From positions 1 to 64,000 of the forward strand of contig NZ_JAJHVV010000012.1 in assembly GCF_023145695.1 (NCBI RefSeq): DNA of 64,000 bases. Direction: 5' to 3'. The stretch is from Vibrio amylolyticus (GTDB lineage: Bacteria; Pseudomonadota; Gammaproteobacteria; Enterobacterales; Vibrionaceae). The notes beneath the pieces are model-generated. The model worked only from the letters and a program-made list of their open reading frames with translations. It did not search any database and was not told the DNA's origin. Shown here in pieces: positions 26,883-35,310 of the stretch; the first letter of the stretch is position 1; every line of letters begins with the position of its first letter. The translations under genes were made by a program, and so were the position numbers.

Positions 26883-27986
26883 TCAATCAATTAATCCGTA
26901 GTCGTTACGCAGTACATCAATGATCTCTTGCTTTGGATTTTCACTTAGGTGAATAGCGTTACCTGTGATTTTTTCAGCGATACTGATATACGTTCTAGAT
27001 ATATCCATGAGTGCTTCATGAGGTAAGGCATTGTCTCGTGCAAGCGCTTCACGCTCGGGCATTCTCTCTTTGTTAAGAAGAATATCAGGATCAGGAAAAT
27101 GATTTAAAAGAAACTGTCTAAAGCCTTCTTTTGAGTTTTCAACGATATTACCCGCTTGGTATTCTTTAGTATCCCATATACGTGAAGAGTCAGGTGTACC
27201 CACTTCATCCATGTAGATAAGCTTTTCATTCCCCGCTGCATCGTTGACGTAACCAAATTCAAATTTAGTATCAACAAAGGTTTGATCAACTTCCGCAAGT
27301 GCTTTACTGATAACGCCAAAACCTTCTTTAAGCAGAGTTTCATATTTATTAATATCTTCTGCTTTGGTGAAATTGAACGCACTGAAGTTTTCTTCAATAT
27401 TCTTACGAGAAATATTCACGTCATCCGCTTCTGGAACGCCAGGGATTCCTTTTAAAATGCCTTTTGTAGAAGGGGTGATCAGAAGTTCAGGTAATACTTT
27501 ATCTTTCTCTAATCCTTCTGGTAGTTCGATGCCGCAAAACTCACGTTCGCCTTTCTCATAAGCACGCCACATAGAGCCAGTGATGTAGTTTCGGCAGATT
27601 GCTTCAATCATCACTGGTTTAGCTTTTTGTACAATCCATACAAATGGGTGTGGGATATCAAGTATGTGGCTGTCTGCGAGATTGTTCTTTTTAAACAGAT
27701 CAAACCAATGATTAGAGATGGCGTTTAGAGCAGCACCTTTGCCAGGAACGCCTTTTAGCCCACCTTCTGCATGCCAAATACAATCGAAAGCGGATATACG
27801 ATCGCTGATCACCATGATAGCCAGCGGAGCATCAGAAGCGACATCGTAACCTTTCTCCTGAATAAGACGCTTACTGTCATCTTCAGTTAACCAATACACA
27901 GAGCGGACTTTACCGCTGTGAACAGGTTTGTTGGTACGGATTGGTAAATCGTCATTAACGGCTAAGACTTGATCAGCAGTGCTCAT
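26883..27986 (-). CDS. purC: Phosphoribosylaminoimidazole-succinocarboxamide synthase
   Basis: SAICAR synthetase, which joins aspartate to CAIR in purine synthesis. It is 367 residues, longer than the 237 of E. coli PurC and more like the long form seen in vibrios and yeast. Visible signatures include SGKVRSVYWL near the N-terminus, the VISDRISAFD motif and the EAICRNYITGSMW segment. The ELLITPSTKG and DTKFEFG (substrate-site) motifs follow. A PurR-type palindrome lies about 122 bp upstream, and a leader inverted repeat is also present. Confidence 0.95.
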   Translation of the reverse strand: MSTADQVLAVNDDLPIRTNKPVHSGKVRSVYWLTEDDSKRLIQEKGYDVASDAPLAIMVISDRISAFDCIWHAEGGLKGVPGKGAALNAISNHWFDLFKKNNLADSHILDIPHPFVWIVQKAKPVMIEAICRNYITGSMWRAYEKGEREFCGIELPEGLEKDKVLPELLITPSTKGILKGIPGVPEADDVNISRKNIEENFSAFNFTKAEDINKYETLLKEGFGVISKALAEVDQTFVDTKFEFGYVNDAAGNEKLIYMDEVGTPDSSRIWDTKEYQAGNIVENSKEGFRQFLLNHFPDPDILLNKERMPEREALARDNALPHEALMDISRTYISIAEKITGNAIHLSENPKQEIIDVLRNDYGLID

Positions 27987-28107
27987 TAGACATTCCTACT
28001 TTTATTAAACGTCGAATTGAGAAAGTGTCTAAGCCGACTAAATGAGATGACTTAGACAGTGAATATGCTGAGCATCATACCAGAACTTTTGTGACTCGCC
28101 ACTTAAA

Positions 28108-28123
28108 AAGCAAACGTTTGCCT
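28108..28123. promoter_or_regulatory. PurR-type operator upstream of purC
   Basis: It contains the perfect 12-bp palindrome GCAAACGTTTGC, the core of the PurR box (ACGCAAACGTTTNCGT). It lies about 120 bp upstream of the purC start. Repression of purC by PurR with hypoxanthine or guanine is well known in gammaproteobacteria. Confidence 0.75.
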
Positions 28124-28157
28124 TTTGATTTCATACATTGAATATATAAGAGGGGAA

Positions 28158-28182
28158 ATAAAAAAGCCTCAACAAGTGAGGC
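28158..28182 (-). terminator. Terminator of sulA
   Basis: On the minus strand, GCCTCA / TGAGGC with a 5-base loop followed by TTTTTTATTT. Confidence 0.85.
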
Positions 28183-28211
28183 GTAAAGAGTGTGAAAAGA
28201 CGTTGACCTTA

Positions 28212-28601
28212 TTAATGGTACTTTTGACCTCTGCCTTCAACGAAAAATACTTCACATTCATGGTGTGATGCTAATGTTTTTAGTAGTGCTTGATTAACCT
28301 GATCGATGTTGTTTGAAGCGACAATTGCACAGGCATTACCTGACTTTATCGCTTTGGTTACGGTTTCTAATTCAGACATTGATTGAGAAGGCTTCATATG
28401 AATGATTTTATTACAGCTCACTTTTGAAGAAGAGAACTGATTAAAATCAGGACGAGGACAATCAGAAGTAAACAGAATCCACTGATGACTATGAGATAAC
28501 CCTGACAATCGGGACATCACTGAATCGTCAATGTTCATCGCTGCTGTTGGCTGCGCAAGTGTGTTGTATTTTGAGTACTGATTAGTTCTAAGTTGCAACA
28601 T
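28212..28601 (-). CDS. sulA: SOS cell division inhibitor SulA
   Basis: A 129-residue SulA-type protein. SulA binds FtsZ during the SOS response and halts division. The central region ILFTSDCPRP followed by NKIIHMKPSQSM and a late AIVASN segment fit the SulA fold. It is shorter than E. coli SulA (169), mainly at the N-terminus. The strongest support is a perfect LexA box about 20 bp upstream of the start. A ribosome site AAGGA precedes the ATG. It carries its own terminator. Confidence 0.85.
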   Translation of the reverse strand: MLQLRTNQYSKYNTLAQPTAAMNIDDSVMSRLSGLSHSHQWILFTSDCPRPDFNQFSSSKVSCNKIIHMKPSQSMSELETVTKAIKSGNACAIVASNNIDQVNQALLKTLASHHECEVFFVEGRGQKYH

Positions 28602-28621
28602 GTCCTGTCCTTTTATACATA

Positions 28622-28637
28622 CTGTATGCCTATACAG
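28622..28637. promoter_or_regulatory. LexA (SOS) box upstream of sulA
   Basis: CTGTATGCCTATACAG is a full CTGT-N8-ACAG LexA site, 20 bp upstream of the sulA ATG. It would overlap the transcription start and repress sulA until DNA damage. Confidence 0.9.
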
Positions 28638-28758
28638 TAGTTTTATTTTGGATAAGGATCAAGTAGAAAATGAATGAAATTCGAACAAAATGTGAACTGT
28701 ATTGGTTAATTCGAGTGTTTATGAACCAGATAAGAGCAACAGTAGAAAGTCGAGGCAC

Positions 28759-28780
28759 AAAAAAACCGCTTTGAAAGCGG
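28759..28780 (-). terminator. Terminator of the small zinc-ribbon gene
   Basis: On the minus strand CCGCTTTCAAAGCGG folds into a stem-loop followed by seven T. Confidence 0.88.
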
Positions 28781-28813
28781 CCTTTTATATTTGGGAAGTG
28801 TGTTAGATAGTTA

Positions 28814-28996
28814 TCAGCAGTGAACGCTTTGACGTTCCATCTGACGTTGTTCAGCGATATTAAATTGGCGGACGTCTAACGTAGCGAGTTCAATACAATC
28901 TTCGCAAGAGTGGTTTGATTTACCGTCAATATAGTTAAGTTGAGTGAGTACACTTGGTTTTTTACACCAGTCACAAGTACCTTCTGTGCTAAACAT
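28814..28996 (-). CDS. Small zinc-ribbon-like protein
   Basis: A 60-residue protein with two CxxC pairs (CDWC at residues 8-11 and CEDC further on), suggesting one structural zinc. The ribosome site is AGGGAG. It has its own terminator. I do not recognise the family beyond a general zinc-ribbon look. The Cys spacing and the good start and stop signals support a real gene. Confidence 0.7.
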   Translation of the reverse strand: MFSTEGTCDWCKKPSVLTQLNYIDGKSNHSCEDCIELATLDVRQFNIAEQRQMERQSVHC

Positions 28997-29179
28997 TCAT
29001 TTCTCCCTATAGGGTTAGTTTCGATATCTATCTTCCACTGGCATTATGACATACCTAAGTAGGATAAGTTAATTGTTTGTTACTTTAGTGAGAGCGTAAT
29101 CGCTTGCGCAAGCTTATTGGTTGGGAGTTATGGGGCGGTTTACATTCTGAAATGATATTTAACATATTATGATCATTTG

Positions 29180-30202
29180 CTATTTTTGTTTTAGATTGGT
29201 TGAAATAATCTTCAACGCGTTATTAAGCCGCTTCATCTCGTCTTCACTTCCACTTAAGTCTGGATGGTAAACCTTTGAAAGTTGTTTATAGCGAGTTTTA
29301 ATTTTCTTTTGATCGGGTAGTTGCTTAGGTTGGAAACCAAAAATAGCACATGCTATCGCTAATTTTTGTTCTTGTGGATTTGGTTGATTTGGTTGATTTG
29401 GCTGTTGCAGCCGTTTTACTTGCTTGAACAGGGTTTCCATTTGACGTTTTTGCTGCTTAATCGTCTTAGCTTGGCTTTGAACGGTTTCAGCTAATGTTTC
29501 GGAATGACCTTTTTCGGTTAGAATCTTCGAGTTTTTACGGCGCTTTACGAACAGTGAAATTAAAGCAGAAATAACGATGAATATGACAACAAACAGCTGG
29601 TTTGAGTAAGCTTGATGAGCTGTTGATGATGGCTTAGAACTGACGTTGGAACTAGTGCTATCGAAACCTTGGTTACCTGGTTCAAAAGCGATATCGAGTT
29701 GATCAAGTGATGAGACTTGTTGGGCTTTACGCTGATTAAACTTGGCTTCTAATACTCGGCTATATCCAATGTCGGCCATTTCACTATGTGGTTGAGCGAT
29801 CAAGTACCAAAGCTCGGCCATATCAAGATTGTTCGGTTTCTCTTGTGTTTTTTCGTAGATAGTCGCGATAGCGACTTGAGCATCAATGTTTCCCTCTAGA
29901 GACAGCTTCGTTAACCAATAGAGTGCTTGAGAGAGGTCTGGCTCTACACCTAAACCTTTTAAATAGAGAGTGGCTAAAGAGAATTGAGATTGAACATGCT
30001 CTTGCTTTGCGGCTTGTAAATACCAATAAAGGGCTTGCTCGTAATCTTGTTGAGTCGAAGAGGTCTCATAAAGGTTTGCCAGTTGAAATTGCGCACGCAC
30101 ATTATGTTGTTCGGCTAACGGAGTTAACTCAGAAATAGTACTCCCAAAGGATAGAGTCGGGACCAATAGTGATAGCGAGAACAACCATTTCAAAATCTTC
30201 AC
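29180..30202 (-). CDS. Sel1-repeat, membrane-anchored J-domain protein
   Basis: A 340-residue protein with a signal peptide (about 1-20) and then Sel1/TPR-like repeats (about 34-150: NVRAQFQLANLYE, then QSQFSLATLYLKGLGV). A linker follows, then one TM helix (about 200-217) with a basic stop-transfer (KRRKN), and a coiled coil (about 230-265). A short NQP repeat leads to a C-terminal J-domain with the HPD motif at residues 313-315. The topology implies Sel1 repeats in the periplasm and a cytoplasmic J-domain that recruits DnaK. The start is a GTG behind AAAGGGAT. No partner gene is adjacent, so the client is unknown. Confidence 0.85.
   Translation of the reverse strand: MKILKWLFSLSLLVPTLSFGSTISELTPLAEQHNVRAQFQLANLYETSSTQQDYEQALYWYLQAAKQEHVQSQFSLATLYLKGLGVEPDLSQALYWLTKLSLEGNIDAQVAIATIYEKTQEKPNNLDMAELWYLIAQPHSEMADIGYSRVLEAKFNQRKAQQVSSLDQLDIAFEPGNQGFDSTSSNVSSKPSSTAHQAYSNQLFVVIFIVISALISLFVKRRKNSKILTEKGHSETLAETVQSQAKTIKQQKRQMETLFKQVKRLQQPNQPNQPNPQEQKLAIACAIFGFQPKQLPDQKKIKTRYKQLSKVYHPDLSGSEDEMKRLNNALKIISTNLKQK
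29375..29403 (-). repeat. Nine-base in-frame tandem repeat (Asn-Gln-Pro)
   Basis: The unit GGTTGATTT on the plus strand is repeated just over three times with minor edges, encoding repeated NQP in the linker before the J-domain. Changes in copy number would alter linker length without a frameshift. Confidence 0.75.
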
Positions 30203-30359
30203 ATCCCTTTGTTAATTAATGAATAGAACCTGATGGTCGCTCATTCATAGTTAAGATTAGCCGATATTATCCTGTGTCGTGCTATTTAATAGTGCTTGAT
30301 CTATAAATCGTTACTGATGTCGTCCGGCAGCGTAAAGCCACTTCTATCTATACAGGGGA

Positions 30360-31043
30360 CTATCGCAACTTCTTTGGAGCCTGCGCACCATCTATTGGGC
30401 GGCTTACCGAAAGTTTGCGTCCTTTTTTCAATCCAACTTCATAGTCTGCAGTTAGGTTTTTCATCGCTTCTTTCAACTGTTGTTTGAATGTTTCACGATC
30501 GATATTTTCAAATTCTTTATCAATATAATTGTTAATCTTGTTATTGGACTCATCGTCAGGGGTAATAACCGGCAGCTTTTCTAAGGCGCCCTCTACCCAA
30601 CCAGAAACGAAGGAGTTAACTCGGCGAGTGACTTCAGCAGAAGGTGTGCCGCTTCCTGAAAAACTGTTTCTAAATTGGCCAGTATGTTCGTTCATTTCTC
30701 GGTAGATAATATCGAAAGCGAAAGCGGCAAAAATGGCTCTATCTGCTTCACCAATAAACTCGACCCGTTTAAGACCTTTATGGTTTAGTAACACCGCTTC
30801 GACACCGAATTTCGTGTTAATCCCACGAATAACACGTAGCAAAGTGGAACTGATGTTAGCTGGAAGTAGGTGAGAAGATTGAGTTTTCCCCATCTTGATG
30901 AACTCAATATCGTCTTTATCCAGACCATATTTAAGCATTAAGCTATGGGCCATTTTGATGGCGTTAGCGGCTTCATTCACGTTTGCTGAGTTACCAAGTT
31001 CTAAGCACTTGGCGATTTTCTTTAGAGCTTTTTGTTTATTCAT
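30360..31043 (-). CDS. DUF2786 domain protein
   Basis: A 227-residue protein with an N-terminal DUF2786-like helix pair (KALKKIAKCLELG, then NEAANAIKMAHSLMLKYGL). The function is unknown. A central segment (about 80-150) has mixed alpha/beta character, and the C-terminus is basic. DUF2786 proteins are often phage- or plasmid-associated, but nothing mobile is seen here. The ribosome site is weak. The gene stands alone between a Sel1-J protein and a CheX-like protein, all on the minus strand. Confidence 0.75.
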   Translation of the reverse strand: MNKQKALKKIAKCLELGNSANVNEAANAIKMAHSLMLKYGLDKDDIEFIKMGKTQSSHLLPANISSTLLRVIRGINTKFGVEAVLLNHKGLKRVEFIGEADRAIFAAFAFDIIYREMNEHTGQFRNSFSGSGTPSAEVTRRVNSFVSGWVEGALEKLPVITPDDESNNKINNYIDKEFENIDRETFKQQLKEAMKNLTADYEVGLKKGRKLSVSRPIDGAQAPKKLR

Positions 31044-31199
31044 CGATAATTAACAAGGCAGATGCAATTTTTACAAAGTCTGCCATATTACCTTTTTATG
31101 ACTGAAAACAGAATAACTCTGACAAAATTACCAATAAGAATTTTAACGTGTAGTGAGGTTTATGATTGAAACTCATCGGTAATAAGAGGGGAGTCGTTA

Positions 31200-31224
31200 T
31201 CGGCTAATGCGGTTCATTAGCCGA
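31200..31224. other. Perfect 10-bp inverted repeat downstream of the CheX-like gene
   Basis: TCGGCTAATG / CATTAGCCGA with a five-base loop and no T-run. It could be a U-less terminator or RNA-stability hairpin for the minus-strand gene, or a protein-binding site. Confidence 0.55.
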
Positions 31225-31266
31225 CAAGTGACTGTTACGTAAAAACTCTCTATGGGTTAGTGAATT

Positions 31267-31950
31267 TTAGATTCCGAGTTCGTCTAAGAGGTCGTTTGCG
31301 ATATCGTTGCTTGGCGCTTCGTTCTTCTCTTTCTTATTGCCCATGTTGTTTTGTGTCGCCTCTAAAATTGAATCAGGGCACTCATCTTCCGCAACTTCGA
31401 ATTCTTCTAATTGAATAAACTCAGTTTTATCCATCGCCAATTCGAGATAGAAAATATTGTTTTCTGCTGTTGAGAAAGTAACGCGACGAGCTTGAGGTCT
31501 ATCAAGGTTTGTATCTACAGACAGAATCACTTGCTTATTTAGCGCTAACATTTTTGGTTGGTTTTGAGTGATGTTGGTTTGTAGCTCTTTTCGAATCTTA
31601 TTTGTGAAGTCGCCGACCAGTTGATTCATTAACTCACCAAGTACATCACCCACTTCATCTGAAGTGTGTAGTACGGCCAGTTCGTCTTCTGGCATACCCA
31701 TGTTGCGCATGTAATTGGTATAGACTTCTAATGCGGCTTTAGCAGTAAAGTTAATAACGACAAGACCAGAGAAGCCACCGTCAAATAACACAAAACAACC
31801 AAAATCTGGTTTCAAACTGGTCTTGTTGATTTTCTGAACCATCGCTGAGTATGAAATTTTTGTGTCTGTTGCTGAGGTTAATACGCCAGATACGGATTGG
31901 CACAATTTGAGAAGAATATCCTCAGTGGTTACAATTTTATTCTTTTTCAT
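31267..31950 (-). CDS. DUF3334 family, CheC/CheX-like protein
   Basis: A soluble protein of 227 residues, which I place in DUF3334. The segment DVLGELMN (D102, E106, N109) matches the D/S-x3-E-x2-N signature by which CheC, CheX and FliY dephosphorylate CheY-P. The preceding FVLFDGGFSGLVVINF strand pair also resembles that fold. The C-terminal 35 residues are acidic. The match suggests a phosphatase for a response regulator, perhaps in chemotaxis, but no cheY lies nearby. It is alone on its transcript, and the ribosome site is weak. Confidence 0.75.
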   Translation of the reverse strand: MKKNKIVTTEDILLKLCQSVSGVLTSATDTKISYSAMVQKINKTSLKPDFGCFVLFDGGFSGLVVINFTAKAALEVYTNYMRNMGMPEDELAVLHTSDEVGDVLGELMNQLVGDFTNKIRKELQTNITQNQPKMLALNKQVILSVDTNLDRPQARRVTFSTAENNIFYLELAMDKTEFIQLEEFEVAEDECPDSILEATQNNMGNKKEKNEAPSNDIANDLLDELGI

Positions 31951-32159
31951 TATTAGTTCACTCTAAGTCAAAGCTATTTATTGAATGCAACGCCCATTTT
32001 TAGGTTTAAGTTTTAAAAAATAAAGCATTAGTTTCATTTTATGATTGAGAATCTGTTTTGATCACGTTTTCAAATGTTGTAAAGTGACCAGATTCAAAAA
32101 AATTAATAAATACAATTACCCATAGCTGATTGGATCAGCGCTGTAGGGGCAGGAAGCAC

Positions 32160-35100
32160 ATGTTACCAAGACTTCAATCTCAATCTGATGTCGACCCAGT
32201 CGTACTCAGTTATCTCAAAGAACTTAAACAATCGGGTTTTACTGGTGATATTGAATCACAGTATTCAAGCCGCTTAGCCGTTGCGACGGATAACAGTGTT
32301 TATCAGCAACTACCACAAGCTGTTGTGCACCCAAGAACCACACAAGATGTCTCTCTTATAGGTAAGGTTAGTTCAAAATCTGACTATGAGCGCATAACAT
32401 TTTCTCCTAGAGGCGGGGGCACTGGTACCAACGGTCAATCCTTGACGAAAGGTGTTGTGGTCGATTTGTCTCGCCATATGAACAAAGTACTTGAAATCAA
32501 CGAGCAGGAAGGCTGGATAAGAGTGCAAACGGGCATCATAAAAGATCAGCTTAACGATGCTGTTCGCCCGTTTGGTTTCTTCTTCTCTCCTGATTTGTCG
32601 ACCAGTAATCGTGCGACATTAGGGGGGATGGTCAATACGGATGCATCTGGACAAGGCTCATTAAAATACGGTAAAACGTCTGATCATGTTTTATCTCTTC
32701 AAGCCGTTTTCTCTGATGGCAGTATGTTGGAGTCAGACCTATCCCTCGGTTTGCCAAATGCTGAAACACAAGCCTCAACAGCACTAGAGGTAACGGAAAA
32801 GGTATGTCGAGAAAACCGAGCGAAAATCATTGAGAAGTTCCCTCCACTGAATCGTTTCCTAACCGGGTACGATCTAAAAAATGCTATTGATGATAACGAC
32901 GAGTTCAACTTCACTCGTGTCCTGTGTGGTGCTGAAGGCTCCTTGGCATTTATCACTGAGGCGAAGTTAAACCTAACGCCAATTCCTAAAGCTAGAACGC
33001 TTGTTAATGTTAAATACTCAAGTTTTGATGCGGCCTTGCGTAACGCTCCCTTCATGGTTGAAGCGAAAGCGTTGTCGGTCGAAACGATTGACTCTAAAGT
33101 TCTAAATTTGGCCAAGCAAGATATCGTTTGGCATACCGTGAGTGACCTTTTGCGAGAAGTGCCAAATAAAGAGATGCTTGGCATTAATATGATCGAATTT
33201 GCTGGTAATGATCAACAAGAGGTTGCCGATCAAGTCGATTCTTTAGTTGAGCAGATTGAGTCCATGATGCTCAACGGTGAAGCGGGCATTATTGGTTTTC
33301 AGACGTGCAGTGATGTCGGCAGTATTGGCAAAATCTACAATATGCGTAAAAAAGCGGTAGGGCTACTTGGCGCTGCGAAAGGTAAAGCCAAACCCGTTGC
33401 ATTTGCTGAGGACACGTGTGTACCACCAGAGAACTTAGCTGACTTTATTGTTGAGTTTCGTCAGTTACTCGATAAAAAAGAACTTAATTACGGCATGTTT
33501 GGTCATGTGGATGCGGGTGTCCTGCATGTACGTCCAGCGCTTGACCTATGCGATCCCGCTCAAGAAATGCTGATGCATGAAGTGTCTGATGAAGTGGTTA
33601 AGTTGGTGGCAAAATATGGTGGATTAATGTGGGGCGAGCACGGTAAAGGTTATCGTTCTGAGTACGGTCCTGAGTTTTTTGGTGATGTGTTGTTTAACGA
33701 GCTTCGTCGAGTTAAAAAAGCATGCGATCCACTGAATAGAATGAACCCTGGCAAGGTGTGTACGCCGCTTGATAGCAATGCGGAGTTGGTCAAAGTTTCA
33801 GACACTAAGCGTGGTTACTTTGATCGCCAGATCGATGTTCAAGTACGTGATAGCTTTAAACAAGCTATGGAATGTAATGGTAATGGCCTTTGCTTTAATT
33901 ACGATACGTCCTCACCAATGTGTCCGTCAGCTAAGGTGACATCAGACAGACGCCATTCACCGAAAGGACGGGCAGGGCTTGTTCGAGAGTGGTTACGTCA
34001 ACTCACTGAGCAGGGCATTGATATTCTCGATGTAGAAAAGCAAACCTTATCAGGAAAGTTGAGTATTAAGTCGCTTATTGAGCGTGTACGTAACCGTGTT
34101 AATAAACGTCATGAATACGACTTTTCTCATGAAGTTTATGAAGCGATGAATGGTTGTTTAGCTTGTAAAGCCTGTGCGAGCCAATGTCCAATTAAAGTCG
34201 ATGTGCCAAGCTTCAGGTCTCGATTCTTAAACCTCTATCACACACGCTATCAGCGTCCGGCGAAAGATTATTTAGTCGCGAATATTGAGACCATGTTGCC
34301 TTTGATGGCGAAAGCGCCAAAAGTTGTGAATGCTGTCATCAAGCTTCCTCTTGTTCAGTTATTGACGGAAAAAACGATAGGTTATGTTGATACACCTTTA
34401 ATGTCTGTTCCGACGTTAACGGATAGATTGGTCAATCCAACCAAATTTGATCTTCAGCATTTAGCGAGCCTTTCTGCGGAAGAGAAAAAAAATCACGTCC
34501 TAATTGTTCAAGACCCATTTACTAGCTTTTATGACGCTGAAGTCGTGGAAGATTTCATTACCTTAGTTTCAAAACTCGGTAAAACACCCGTGCTATTACC
34601 ATTCAAACCCAATGGTAAAGCGCAGCATGTGAAAGGTTTTTTGAGCCAGTTTGCGGCTAATGCTAAAAACACCGCGACCTTTTTGTCACTGGTCGCCGAT
34701 CTTGGTATTCCTTTGGTCGGTGTCGACCCTGCTTTAGTGCTTTGTTACCGAGATGAATACAAAGAAGCGCTTGGTAAGGAGCGTGGTGAATTTGATGTAC
34801 TAACGGTACATGAATGGCTATTGCCAAGATTGGATGATGTTCAGCTTAATCGAACGACAGAAAGCAAACCGTGGTATCTGCTAGCGCATTGTACTGAAAA
34901 GACTAAGATGCCCAATGCTGAAAAAGAGTGGGGTGAGATCTTCACGCGCTTTGGCTCTGAACTTAATACGGTTCCAGTTGGGTGTTGTGGCATGGCGGGT
35001 ACATTTGGTCACGAAAAAGATAAGCTTGAGATGTCTGAAGACATTTATAAATTGAGCTGGAAGCCTAGATTAGAAACATTACCTTCAGAGCGTTGCCTAG

Positions 35101-35189
35101 TGACTGGATACTCTTGTCGTAGCCAAGTGAAACGCTTTGAACAGGTGAAAGCGAAGCATCCATTACAAGCCTTGCTAGAACTCGTGTAG
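32160..35189 (+). CDS. ydiJ: FAD- and Fe-S-dependent D-2-hydroxyacid dehydrogenase, YdiJ type
   Basis: A protein of 1009 residues, close to E. coli YdiJ (1018). The N-terminal FAD-binding PCMH domain (about 40-250) has the PRGGGTGTNGQS segment. The FAD-oxidase C-terminal domain follows with FGHVDAGVLHVRP and WGEHGKGYRSE. A ferredoxin-like region at about 660-680 has CxxCxxCxxxCP in GCLACKACASQCP. The C-terminal domain has CCG (GCCGMAGTFGHE). YdiJ enzymes oxidise D-2-hydroxyglutarate or D-lactate-type acids. The ATG is chosen for the AGGAAG upstream; ten codons further upstream are not needed. Confidence 0.93.
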   Translation: MLPRLQSQSDVDPVVLSYLKELKQSGFTGDIESQYSSRLAVATDNSVYQQLPQAVVHPRTTQDVSLIGKVSSKSDYERITFSPRGGGTGTNGQSLTKGVVVDLSRHMNKVLEINEQEGWIRVQTGIIKDQLNDAVRPFGFFFSPDLSTSNRATLGGMVNTDASGQGSLKYGKTSDHVLSLQAVFSDGSMLESDLSLGLPNAETQASTALEVTEKVCRENRAKIIEKFPPLNRFLTGYDLKNAIDDNDEFNFTRVLCGAEGSLAFITEAKLNLTPIPKARTLVNVKYSSFDAALRNAPFMVEAKALSVETIDSKVLNLAKQDIVWHTVSDLLREVPNKEMLGINMIEFAGNDQQEVADQVDSLVEQIESMMLNGEAGIIGFQTCSDVGSIGKIYNMRKKAVGLLGAAKGKAKPVAFAEDTCVPPENLADFIVEFRQLLDKKELNYGMFGHVDAGVLHVRPALDLCDPAQEMLMHEVSDEVVKLVAKYGGLMWGEHGKGYRSEYGPEFFGDVLFNELRRVKKACDPLNRMNPGKVCTPLDSNAELVKVSDTKRGYFDRQIDVQVRDSFKQAMECNGNGLCFNYDTSSPMCPSAKVTSDRRHSPKGRAGLVREWLRQLTEQGIDILDVEKQTLSGKLSIKSLIERVRNRVNKRHEYDFSHEVYEAMNGCLACKACASQCPIKVDVPSFRSRFLNLYHTRYQRPAKDYLVANIETMLPLMAKAPKVVNAVIKLPLVQLLTEKTIGYVDTPLMSVPTLTDRLVNPTKFDLQHLASLSAEEKKNHVLIVQDPFTSFYDAEVVEDFITLVSKLGKTPVLLPFKPNGKAQHVKGFLSQFAANAKNTATFLSLVADLGIPLVGVDPALVLCYRDEYKEALGKERGEFDVLTVHEWLLPRLDDVQLNRTTESKPWYLLAHCTEKTKMPNAEKEWGEIFTRFGSELNTVPVGCCGMAGTFGHEKDKLEMSEDIYKLSWKPRLETLPSERCLVTGYSCRSQVKRFEQVKAKHPLQALLELV

Positions 35190-35229
35190 CGCTTGTGACG
35201 TAGTATAAGTAACCAATATTCAATTAGAT

Positions 35230-35264
35230 AAATAGCCCAGATGAACAATCTGGGCTATTTTTAT
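35230..35264 (+). terminator. Terminator of ydiJ
   Basis: Stem AAATAGCCCAGAT / ATCTGGGCTATTT (13 pairs) with a five-base loop and a short T-run. Confidence 0.88.
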
Positions 35265-35310
35265 TTAGGGTTGATGTTCGGCATAAATGACGAGCTTAGT
35301 GGGAGTAGCA

